Assembly (NCBI GenBank): GCA_038232455.1
Contig: JBBSHU010000051.1
Span: forward strand, 1 to 21,316
Reading direction: 5' to 3'
From: DATAQC01 sp038232455
Lineage (GTDB): Bacteria; Actinomycetota; Acidimicrobiia; Acidimicrobiales; AC-14
Length of the DNA: 21,316 nucleotides
Position numbers and translations under genes: made by a program. This document shows positions 1-6,237 of this stretch, piece after piece. The notes under the pieces were generated by a model. The model worked only from the letters and a program-made list of their open reading frames with translations. It was not told the origin of the DNA and did no database searches. The stretch's first letter is position 1, and every line of letters begins with the position of its first letter.

Positions 1-198
1 CCGATCGGCCATCACGTGATCGACACCCTCGGTGCCGCCCGACTCGCCGAGGACTTCGCGGCGGCCGAACCGAGTGGCGAACATCCACTCGTGGAGCCGA
101 TGCCCGGCGTGGCCGAACGGCGTGTCGAGGGCCTGGCCCTCACCGGTGGCGAACCCGTCGAGCGAGATCGAGAAGTTGTGGATGCGGACGCGCGACAT
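1..198 (-). CDS. Dihydrofolate reductase family protein (RibD C-terminal-like), N-terminal 66 residues, runs off window
   Basis: The reading frame starts at ATG 198 and stays open for 66 codons to the window edge. It begins MSRVRIHNFSISLDGFATG and continues with FGHAGHRLHEWMF. This is the N-terminal pattern of the stand-alone DHFR-like/RibD-C reductases (YyaP-like) common in actinobacteria, which are presumed NADPH-dependent but usually lack a known substrate. A strong Shine-Dalgarno sequence (GAAGGAG) lies a few bases upstream, fixing the start. The gene is in the same direction as the truncated AHSA1-like gene upstream of it and may share its transcript. The C-terminal catalytic part is outside the window, so intactness cannot be judged. 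Confidence 0.8.
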   Translation of the reverse strand, partial: MSRVRIHNFSISLDGFATGEGQALDTPFGHAGHRLHEWMFATRFGRREVLGESGGTEGVDHVMADR

Positions 199-274
199 GG
201 CGGCTCCTTCGGGTGGTGGTGGTCGGTCGGACTGGTTGACCTGTCCCGCGGCGAGATTTCATCGGCCGGGGGAT

Positions 275-475
275 TCAGGCGACCCCGAGATGGTGAGCGA
301 GCTTCTGCATCGTCTGCACACCGAGCTCGACAGCGCCGAAGCCGATGGTTGCATCTCGCTGCTCGACGGTTGGGTGAAGCTGCCGCAGCGTCAACACCGA
401 CTTTCCATCGGCTTGTTCATCGAGGACAATCGTCACTCGGAAGCGTGCCGGGTCCACATCGCTCCAAAGGCCCAC
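275..475 (-). pseudogene. AHSA1/SRPBCC-domain protein, C-terminal fragment
   Basis: An open frame of 66 codons reads RFRVTIVLDEQADGKSVLTL, then HPTVEQRDATIGFGAVELG and QKLAHHLG. This is the C-terminal half of an AHSA1-type START-like (SRPBCC) protein, whose usual length is about 140-160 residues. The N-terminal half of the fold is missing: the frame is closed upstream by the stop codon of the broken tube gene (500-502), and the only available start is a GTG at 475. I read this as a truncated relic rather than a short functional gene. AHSA1-like and DHFR-like genes often sit together in actinobacteria, so the pair with the next gene is probably original. Confidence 0.6.
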
Positions 476-499
476 CGTCGCCTGACCCGCTCGTGTCGG

Positions 500-845
500 C
501 TACGGCTCGACGAACGTCGGTCGGCCGGCTCCGGCACCTCCGTGTCGCGCTCCCATCCCTCGTTCTCGAGCTTGACGCTCTGGATCGCCGTGGCGTTGGC
601 GTTGGCGTCGAGATCGGGGAGCGCCTACTCCGACACCCAGGCACGGAAGACCTTGTAGGCCAGGACCACCTGCCCGTATCATCGAGGTCTACAACGAGGC
701 TTCGCGGTGCTCGACGACCCTCGGTGGTGCGCTTGAGGGCCCCCACGTTGCTGACGCCGGCCACGTAACGACCGTCCCACTTCACGCGGAACTTGAAGTT
801 CTTGTACGGGTCGAGACGCTGGGCGTTCACGCTGAACTGTGCCAT
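500..845 (-). pseudogene. Contractile-tail tube protein (T4 gp19-like), degraded with internal deletion and inverted segment
   Basis: The start at ATG 845 gives MAQFSVNAQRLDPYKNFKF, then RVKWDGRYVAGVSNVGALKR, the well conserved N-terminus of phage/eCIS tail tube proteins (normally about 145-175 residues). After TTE one extra base shifts the frame; the shifted frame reads VVEHRE and then breaks. About 60 residues of the family are absent. The later part survives as GQVVLAYKVFRAWVSE, then a TAG stop where the family has Tyr-Gln (explained by a 3-base loss from TACCAG), then ALPDLDANANATAIQSVKLE and NEGWERD. A further shift restores PTFVEP and a stop at 500-502. Between the halves, bases about 678-700 encode IIEVYNEA on the plus strand, which is the expected tube segment but inverted. 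The gene cannot make a tube subunit. It lies 25 bp downstream of the sheath gene, the usual sheath-tube order. Confidence 0.8.
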
Positions 846-870
846 CACGCGGCTCCTCGGGCCCGGGTGT

Positions 871-2469
871 TCACGTGGTTGTCTGGCCGGCCAACTGCTG
901 CAGCCGGATCACGACGAACTCCGCCGGCTTGAGCGGCGCGAAGCCGACGTGGATGTTGACGATGCCGAGGTCGATGTCGGCCTGGGTCGTTGTCTCCTTG
1001 TCGCACTTGACGAAGTAGGCCTCCCGCGGCGTGGCGCCCTGGAAGGCACCCTGCCGGAAGAGGTTGTTCATGAAGGTGCCCACGTTGAGCCGGATCTGCG
1101 ACCAGAGCGGCTCGTCGTTGGGCTCGAAGACCACCCACTGGGTGCCCCGGAACAGGCTCTCCTCGAGGAAGAGGGCGGTGCGCCGGACGGGGACGTACTT
1201 CCATTCCGACGCCAGCCTGTCGGAGCCCTGCATGGTGCGCGAGCCCCAAACGACCCGGCCGGCCGCCGGCACGGCCCGCAGGCAGTTGACGCCGACGGGG
1301 TTGAGCTGGTCGATGTCACCGTCGGTGAGCGGCACCGACAGGTCGGGTACGCCGACCAGGGTGGCGTCGAGCCCGGCCGGTGCCTTCCACACGCCCCGCT
1401 GGGCGTCGGTGCGGGCCATCACCCCGGCCACCGCTCCGGACGGAGCGAACGACTCGACCTGGTTGGCCTTCAACGGGTTCGGCTGGCGCAGGCTGGGGAA
1501 GAAGAGCGCGGCGTTCTTTGAGGTGGTACCCAGGCCGGCTCCCCCGAGGGTGGTCTTGACCGCGGCGACGTCGGTCCACGTCGGCAATGGGTCGACCAGG
1601 ATCATGGCCCGTCGCTGCTCGCAGTAGATCGCCGCCGCCGTCACCACCCCGGGGTCGACCGTGGCATCGGTCTTGTAGGGCGGGATCACCAGCAGGTTGA
1701 ACAGGTCGGCGTTCTCCAGGGCGAACAGGCCCTTCTTGGCTGCCGCCTTGCCCGGACCGTTGAACTCGACGTCGGTCAGGATCTCCCCGTCGGATGCCTG
1801 GTTGGCCGCCGCGACCTTGGTGTTCGTCGGGGTGGTGTTGTCGTCCCAGACGGTCTTACCGGGGTCGACGGTGTCGACGCTCGCGGGGGGACGGGCCGTC
1901 GGAATGGCTGCGACCCGCACGAGGCGCGATTCGTTCTCGAGCACCTTCGACACCAGGCGCGGGTGGTCGGGCAGGTCGACGACGACGTTGCGGTGCTCCT
2001 CGACCACGCCGGTGGTGCCGTCGCGCACGAACAGGTTGAACAGCGACGTCGCCGTCTCGCCCAGGGTGGCATCGACGGGCCGGGTGACGTAGTCGACCCT
2101 GACTCGCAACTGGTTGCCCCAAGCCCCCTCCTCGACCGCATCGAGCTGAAGGGTGCCGACGGCGACCTTGGCTTTGGCCGGTTTGGCGCCCCCGCCGGTC
2201 TCGGCCCGGTACAGGCGGACGATCACGGCCTGCCCACCGCCGTTGAGGAAGAAGTCGCGCACGGCGAAGCCCAGCCGGCTGGTGGTGGACAAGCCGCCGA
2301 ACCGGCGCTCGTACTCACCGAAGCTGGTGACCGTCACCGGCGTGTCGCTCGGCCCCCGTGGCGCTCGCCCCACGAACGCGGTAATCGACGTGGCCACACC
2401 CGTGATCGTGCGAACACCGCTCGGAACCTCATCGATGTACACACCGAGATAGCTCGACTGAACCGGCAT
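871..2469 (-). CDS. Contractile phage-tail/eCIS sheath protein
   Basis: This is a full-length 532-residue frame from ATG 2469, with the strong Shine-Dalgarno GGAGGTG seven bases upstream. It starts MPVQSSYLGVYIDEVPSGVR, then ITGVATSITAFVGRAPRGP, the N-terminal signature of phage tail sheath subtilisin-like proteins. The C-terminal part has DQLNPVGVNCLRAVP, GRVVWGSRTMQGS, YVPVRRTALFLEESLFRGT and FEPNDEPLWSQIRLNV, the conserved core sheath domain that handshakes with neighbouring subunits. The length suits a sheath of an extracellular contractile injection system or a myophage-like particle. The sheath would surround the inner tube and contract to drive it through a target membrane. The tube gene next to it is destroyed, and no baseplate, spike, cap or AAA+ ATPase gene is in the window, so by itself this gene cannot build a machine unless partners are elsewhere. 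Confidence 0.9.
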   Translation of the reverse strand: MPVQSSYLGVYIDEVPSGVRTITGVATSITAFVGRAPRGPSDTPVTVTSFGEYERRFGGLSTTSRLGFAVRDFFLNGGGQAVIVRLYRAETGGGAKPAKAKVAVGTLQLDAVEEGAWGNQLRVRVDYVTRPVDATLGETATSLFNLFVRDGTTGVVEEHRNVVVDLPDHPRLVSKVLENESRLVRVAAIPTARPPASVDTVDPGKTVWDDNTTPTNTKVAAANQASDGEILTDVEFNGPGKAAAKKGLFALENADLFNLLVIPPYKTDATVDPGVVTAAAIYCEQRRAMILVDPLPTWTDVAAVKTTLGGAGLGTTSKNAALFFPSLRQPNPLKANQVESFAPSGAVAGVMARTDAQRGVWKAPAGLDATLVGVPDLSVPLTDGDIDQLNPVGVNCLRAVPAAGRVVWGSRTMQGSDRLASEWKYVPVRRTALFLEESLFRGTQWVVFEPNDEPLWSQIRLNVGTFMNNLFRQGAFQGATPREAYFVKCDKETTTQADIDLGIVNIHVGFAPLKPAEFVVIRLQQLAGQTTT

Positions 2470-2685
2470 CCCGCCACCTCCCGCTTACCACGCCGCCGAG
2501 GGCGCTCGTCCTAGAATGGAACCATGGAGTGGACCCGACCGGCTCCCACGCCTGTCACCCTCCCGTCCTGCCGTCAACCCCAATCCACGCCGGATCATAC
2601 GCTCCCGACTCGCCGTTTGTCACCCGGCGTCTGTCGGGACTCGGGAGGTCTCCGCGGACACGTCCCCGGCGAACCGGGCGAGAGC
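2470..2685. other. Gap between sheath gene and scrambled acetolactate decarboxylase; no gene recognised
   Basis: No reading frame here on either strand shows recognisable family motifs. A TAGAAT hexamer at 2512-2517 lies six bases before an ATG at 2524 on plus. The frame from this ATG runs into the inverted acetolactate decarboxylase piece but has no recognisable N-terminus, so I do not call a gene. The sheath Shine-Dalgarno occupies the left edge. Confidence 0.4.
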
Positions 2686-2797
2686 GAGAACCTCTTCTAC
2701 GCCCTGCGCATCCGCCTCGATTCCGAAGGCGAACTGCATGGCGGGCTTCCTCCTGCACTTCCGCAGCGTCGATCATCAGTCGGGTGGCCACGTCTCG
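2686..2797 (+). pseudogene. Acetolactate decarboxylase, C-terminal pieces, inverted relative to the N-terminal piece
   Basis: On the plus strand one frame reads ENLFYALRIRLDSEGEL, matching the acetolactate decarboxylase (ALDC) segment usually written NLFYAIRIDGxF. A second frame from about 2737 reads MAGFLLHFRSVDHQSGGHVS, matching the family's GYHLHFLSxDRxSGGHVLD segment, which carries zinc-binding histidines. The first of those histidines is replaced here (FLLHF for YHLHF). About 45 family residues between the two pieces are gone and the frame changes. The matching N-terminal piece is immediately to the right on the minus strand, so the gene has been split and this block flipped. The assignment is from motif memory, not a search. 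Confidence 0.55.
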
Positions 2798-2804
2798 GCG
2801 CCAG

Positions 2805-3007
2805 GCGGTGGACGCCTCCTCGCACTCCCGGCGCGTCGGCGGTCCGTCCTCGCTGTGGTCGATGTTCAGCCGAAAGCGGGTGACGACGGCAAACGGCGTC
2901 AGGTCGTCACCGGAGACCGCCGTGACACTTCCATTACTGCGAAGGTGGAAGAACCTCGCCTCCAGGACGACCATCTCGCCGTCCAGGGCATCGAACGTGC
3001 CGATGCC
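2805..3007 (-). pseudogene. Acetolactate decarboxylase (BudA/AlsD-like), N-terminal central piece
   Basis: The minus strand reads GIGTFDALDGEMVVLEARFF, then HLRSNGSV and DLTPFAVVTRFRLNIDH. This matches the ALDC block GIGTFNxLDGExxxxDGxFY..LRSDG...TPFxxxTFF. The enzyme converts acetolactate to acetoin. No start codon or family N-terminus precedes it: 11 bases upstream lies the broken end of a conjugation-ATPase-like frame. Downstream the coherent reading ends near DGPPTRRECEEA, where the sequence flips to the inverted C-terminal piece. It is non-functional in this arrangement. Confidence 0.6.
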
Positions 3008-3017
3008 ACGAGCTTCT

Positions 3018-3461
3018 GGTGTAGGCCTCGAAGGGGTCGAAGCAGAACGCCGAGCCCCCGGCCAGCAGGTCGGTGCCGAGAACCACGCCCCGCCCCCCCA
3101 GGCCCTCGGCCGACTGGAACGGATAGGTCGAGCGCAGGTGAGCGGTGGTCGAACGGTGCAGCGGCACCAGCCAGCGGTCGTATGCCTTCTCGGGTCGATC
3201 CAGGCGCACGACGTACTGGAGCACGACGTAGCCGATCGGCTGCATCGCGCCTCGGGGGGCGTCGATGGACGCGGGAACCTTCGGCACCCCGAGTTCCTGC
3301 CAGGCCCGGCGCCAGTCGCGCAGGGTGGGACCGAGATTTCGCAACCCCTGGAGCGAGAAGAGACGCTCGTTGCGGTACGGCGCGCACGCCTTCACCAGGA
3401 CATCTCCCGGGACGACCTCGGCGGCGCGGCGGCGCGCCCTTCGCTCTGCGACCAACGTCAT
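3018..3461 (-). pseudogene. SCO6880-like conjugation ATPase fragment fused to an unrecognised N-terminal stretch
   Basis: From ATG 3461 the frame reads on through 148 codons. The last third, TTAHLRSTYPFQSAEGLGGR, then GVVLGTDL and FCFDPFEAYT, matches the segment just before the Walker A motif in SCO6880-family (VirB4/TraC-like) ATPases of actinobacterial integrative elements, normally about 480-500 residues. The Walker A motif itself and everything after it are missing; the sequence switches within 11 bases to acetolactate decarboxylase. The first two thirds, including LGVPKVPASIDAPRGAMQPI and GYVVLQYVVRLDRPEKAYD, look coding but I cannot place them. The ATG overlaps the stop of the upstream HTH relic (ATGA), suggesting an old operon. 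Confidence 0.45.
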
Positions 3462-3656
3462 CGACCTGCGATCTCCAACCGTTCCGCTTGCCAGTGCTCG
3501 ATCTCGCTGCGCAGCCAGAGCTTGCAGCGACCCTGACCCAGATCAACCACCGGACGGGGCATGGCCCGGGTAACGCCGCTGGTACGCCGACACAGTGTTG
3601 CGCTGGGCAAGGCTGAGGAGTTTGGCTACCGCCTGTGCGTCGATCAGGCCCCCGGG
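3458..3656 (-). pseudogene. AlpA/excisionase-like helix-turn-helix protein, frameshifted
   Basis: One minus-strand frame reads LIDAQAVAKLLSLAQRNTVS and AYQRRYPG. After one extra base near 3560 the next frame continues MPRPVVDLGQGRCKLWLRSE, then IEHWQAERLEIAGR and a stop at 3458-3460. Together they form a typical 65-70 residue winged-HTH of the AlpA/MerR-like excisionase class (V..LLGL..NTVS...RR....P.P....G...W...I..W). No ATG or GTG lies in frame upstream before a stop, so the start also seems lost. In integrative elements such genes sit beside the integrase and control excision. Confidence 0.6.
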
Positions 3657-3773
3657 GATCCACGTTCCTGCTCACAGCGGCAGCCTGCAACCGTAGGCAT
3701 GAAGGCCGAATCCAGGAGCGTTTGCGCCGTCATTCGGGCACGGCGGCGTAGCCCAGAGGTACCGTCACCGCTC

Positions 3774-4364
3774 GTGTTCGTCTCCGACCTTCGCCACTTC
3801 CTCGACCTGCCCCCGGAGGTCCCCGGGCCGGCGCGACGGATGGCCGACCATCTCAGCCGCCTCGTACGAGCCGTCACCGCAGCAAACGCTGGGTTCGTGT
3901 GGGTGAGTGCGCTCCCATGCTCGCCGACCCGGCCGTCGCCCATGTCCAGGTCGCATGCCTCTCCTGCGAACCGACGTGCCGCCGTCAATCGAGTGGAAAT
4001 GCACCTCGTGTGGCGACGACGGCGTCATCAGCGGCTGGGGACGGTCACCGTTCCACCTGCGGCCCGCGCCGACGAGGATCAAGCGGACAGCAGCATCGAC
4101 GCCCTGGAAGTGGTCATTGATCCTGAGGTCGCCGCCACACTGCGGACGCTCTTGCTCCTCGACACCGCCGCCGAGCGACTTGTGTACCGAGCCGAGGCCA
4201 CGGAGCAGGGAATCGTGGTCGCCGGCGACGAGGACGCATTCGTGGAGCTGATCGAGTCCGTGGCCCCGGCGGCCAACCACGAGCAAGACCGCCGACGGCA
4301 GAAGCGGCTCGACACTGCCTTCCGGGCGCTCTCCGAGGCGCTCAGCCGGCCGCCACGGCGGTGA
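3774..4364 (+). pseudogene. Conserved actinobacterial hypothetical protein with CxxC pair, two frameshifts
   Basis: From GTG 3774 the frame reads VFVSDLRHFLDLPPEVPGPA, then RRMADHLSRLVRAVTAA up to ALPC. One extra base near 3920 moves the coding to the next frame, RRPGRRPCPGRMPLLRTDVP, then PSIEWKCTSCGDDGVISGW. Near 4060 it returns to the first frame, ADEDQADSSIDALEVVIDPE, followed by a helical C-terminus ending at 4364. The upstream Cys and the CTSC pair suggest a small zinc-binding knuckle. I recognise this as a recurring uncharacterised actinobacterial protein but know no function. The two shifts compensate, so a product with about 47 scrambled central residues could be made, but it would lose the cysteines. 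Confidence 0.5.
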
Positions 4365-4497
4365 AGGTGAGGGCGGGCCCACACAGCCACGGCGCGTGCC
4401 TCGGAGTCGACGGTGAGGGTTGCCGTCGCCGCATTGCCCAGCCGCCGTCATGGGTGCCCCAGGCGGCACGCGCGAACACCAGCCGGCCTTGTGGGCC

Positions 4498-4526
4498 GTG
4501 ACAGGGCCTAACACGAGATGTATGCT
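4498..4526 (+). promoter_or_regulatory. Sigma-70-type promoter of the toxin-antitoxin operon
   Basis: A -35 element GTGACA (4498-4503) and a -10 element TATGCT (4521-4526) are separated by 17 bp. Only seven bases separate the -10 from ATG 4534, which predicts a leaderless mRNA. No Shine-Dalgarno sequence is present. Confidence 0.55.
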
Positions 4527-4533
4527 GATTTGC

Positions 4534-4728
4534 ATGCAGAGCACGAGTGTACGTATCGATGCCGCTACCCATGAGGAGCTCAAGCGACTCGCGGCTCAGC
4601 TGAACACGACGGTCGGCAACACCGTGTCCTTGGCGGTCCGTGCGCTCCGGCAGGACCGCGTCGGCGCAGAGTTGACGACAGCGCTGCGGGACGAGGAAGC
4701 CCTCTGGCTCGATGCCGACCTCGGGTGA
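4534..4728 (+). CDS. Antitoxin of a type II toxin-antitoxin pair (ribbon-helix-helix-like)
   Basis: This is a 64-residue protein starting MQSTSVRIDAATHEELKRLA, then AQLNTTVGNTVSLAVRALRQ. A short beta strand (TSVRID) followed by two helices is the pattern of a ribbon-helix-helix DNA-binding domain, and the acidic tail (LRDEEALWLDADLG) is the likely toxin-binding segment. It would neutralise the toxin encoded just downstream and repress the operon. ATG 4534 fits the -10 element seven bases upstream. Among the surrounding relics this gene and its partner are intact, as expected for an addiction module. Confidence 0.75.
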   Translation: MQSTSVRIDAATHEELKRLAAQLNTTVGNTVSLAVRALRQDRVGAELTTALRDEEALWLDADLG

Positions 4729-5053
4729 TGTGGTTGATCTCGATTTGGGTACGCCGGAGGGACGAGAAGCGGGCTTCCGCCACCCAGCGGTCCTCGTCAC
4801 GGCCCAGAGGATCCTTGATGCTGGTCCCTCGGTCCTCCACGCGGTCCCGCTGACGACCACGATTCGTCAGTTCGAATCGGAGATCGTCATTGAACCCGAC
4901 GAGACCAATGGTCTCCATGACACCTCCGCTGCCCAGTGCCAACACCTCCGGGCCGTGTCGCCACGGCGGATCCTCGCCGTGCGCGGCAACGTCGGAGCGG
5001 CCGTGCTGGCACAACTACGAGAGACGATCGCGGTGATCCTCGACGTGCGCTGA
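4712..5053 (+). CDS. MazF/PemK-like toxin (predicted endoribonuclease)
   Basis: This 113-residue protein from ATG 4712 overlaps the antitoxin gene by 17 bases, which implies coupled translation. It reads GDVVDLDLGTPEGREAGFRH, then PAVLVTAQ, with AVPLTTTIR and later QCQHLRAVSPRRI, the layout of MazF/PemK mRNA interferases (GDVxxVDxGxPxGxExxxxRPxVVxs, then VPLTT, then Q...V...R). Family members cut mRNA at short motifs and stop growth when the labile antitoxin is lost. The residue after the GxExG stretch is His-Pro rather than the common Arg-Pro, which is tolerated in the family. Target specificity cannot be predicted. Confidence 0.8.
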   Translation: MPTSGDVVDLDLGTPEGREAGFRHPAVLVTAQRILDAGPSVLHAVPLTTTIRQFESEIVIEPDETNGLHDTSAAQCQHLRAVSPRRILAVRGNVGAAVLAQLRETIAVILDVR

Positions 5054-5161
5054 TCACTTGGGTCCGTGGCCTTGTCGGCGTTTGGGGCAGCGCACCGCGG
5101 ACAGCTACCCCCAGAAGGAGGACCACACTGGAGCGGTGAGTGCTCACGACGATGTTCGCCG

Positions 5162-5494
5162 CTGGCGAAGCTCGCCGGCACAGTCGTGGACGGCGTCCCC
5201 GAGAAGCCACTTGCTGGGTTACCACGCGACGTGTTGCACCCCGACTCGGTGGCGAAGTCCTTCGCTCGGGCCGCGCGCCGAGCTGGCGTGCCGGTCATCC
5301 GCTTCCACGATTATGCCGACCTCCGCCACTGCGCCCACCTGATCGCTGCCGGGCGCAACCCCAAAGAGGTCAGCCGACGCCTGGGGCACGCCAGCGTCGC
5401 ATTCACGCTCGACCGCTATGGCCACCTCATGCCCGAAGCCGACAGCGACGCGGCTACAGCGGTGGCCGCTCTCGTCAACGGGGCGGTCGGATGA
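5162..5494 (+). pseudogene. Tyrosine recombinase (phage/ICE-type integrase), C-terminal catalytic fragment
   Basis: The frame reads LHPDSVAKSFARAARRAGVP, then FHDYADLRHCAHLIAAGRNP, then KEVSRRLGHASVAFTLDRYG and HLMPEAD. These are the HxLRH box, the LGH box and the catalytic Tyr of tyrosine recombinases. The SAM-like N-terminal domain and the first catalytic Arg region are absent, and the family's HDLRH motif is expanded to HDYADLRH, displacing the first His. A protein of this kind (normally 380-450 residues) could not recombine DNA. It is the remnant of the integrase that probably brought the neighbouring genes in. Confidence 0.7.
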
Positions 5495-5666
5495 TGAGCC
5501 GCTCCCCCAGCCTCCGCAGCCAGCTCTACAGGACAGCCAGGCTCAGGGGCAACATCACCGCCGCCAGCAAGGGCCCGCGGCTTACGGTGCCCGCGTCGCT
5601 CGCAAGGGCGTCTACCGACAGTCGATCAAGATCACGCGCCGCCTTCTAAGAGGGTTCGGGCTGTGA
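5494..5666 (+). pseudogene. Small basic conserved protein of actinobacterial integrated elements, frameshifted
   Basis: From ATG 5494 (a tandem ATG overlaps the integrase stop) the frame reads SPSLRSQLYRTARLRGNITA, then ASKGP. One missing G near 5577 shifts the coding to the next frame, which continues AAYGARVARKGVYRQSIKIT, then RRLLRGFGL and a stop at 5666. Joined, this gives a highly basic protein of about 57 residues resembling small uncharacterised proteins (LRSxLYRxARVLGxVxAxxKG...R.VRR..G) found beside mobile elements. Function is unknown. Without the shift it ends at 5649 with a scrambled tail. Confidence 0.5.
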
Positions 5667-5693
5667 GCGGTACCCAGAACCGCCACCCGAGTC

Positions 5694-6237
5694 GTGGCTG
5701 ACTTCAGTACTGCCCTGATCGGCCTCCTCGGCGTTGGCGTGGGGCCGCCGGCGCTGGCGTTGTTGGCTACGTCACTGTTCGGTCACGAGCGACTTGTGCA
5801 GGCTCGGCTACGACACGAAGAACGGATGGCCGAGGCCTAGCGCAAGGTGGAGGCCGCTCGCTCATGGTGGGAGTTTCAGCAGACGACGCTGCTAGAGCTG
5901 CAGGAAGCCCTCAGAGTTCTTCCGAGACACCGGCGCCGCCCACGAAGACGACGTACAGACGGGTCGCCCGACGGGGCTTACCGGAGCACTCCCTTGCCGG
6001 AGGATCTGGACACACGGCTGCAGCCATCAGCCTCGAGTGATGGTCCTGAAGTGTCGGGTTGAGGACGACCTGACGCGCTCCCTCGTCGACGACATCGTCC
6101 GTACGGCGTGGAGCGGAATCATGGCCAAATCGGAGACCGACGCAGTAGCGTTCAACGAGGCGATGATGGCTCCTTACGCAGGCGTCCACGAGCGCATCGG
6201 TGAGCTACTACGTCAGCCTCCGAGCGGGATCCGATGA
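5694..6237 (+). pseudogene. Membrane-anchored coiled-coil protein, broken by a TAG stop and a frameshift
   Basis: From GTG 5694 the protein starts VADFSTALIGLLGVGVGPPA with a hydrophobic segment, then HERLVQARLRHEERMAEA, a TAG stop (probably from CAG, Gln), and continues in frame RKVEAARSWWEFQQTTLLEL. Around 5915 the coding moves to another frame, EFFRDTGAAHEDDV, which stays open to KCRVEDDLTRSLVDDIVRTA, then AFNEAMMAPYAGVHERIGEL and a stop at 6235-6237. One N-terminal membrane helix followed by charged helices resembles small proteins of actinobacterial phages and ICEs whose function is unknown. The last part (about 6037-6237) could still be made from an internal GTG or ATG. Confidence 0.45.

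Noticed and set aside
2620..2738. Minus-strand frame MQFAFGIEADAQGVEEVLAL
   Set aside because: It looks helical and coding-like, but the opposite strand encodes the acetolactate decarboxylase motif NLFYALRI at the same place, so this is a shadow.
4365..4497. Minus-strand coding-like stretch (LTVDSEARAVAVWAR and RLVFARAAWGTHDGG in different frames)
   Set aside because: May be another frameshifted relic, but no family is recognised and the pieces are too short.
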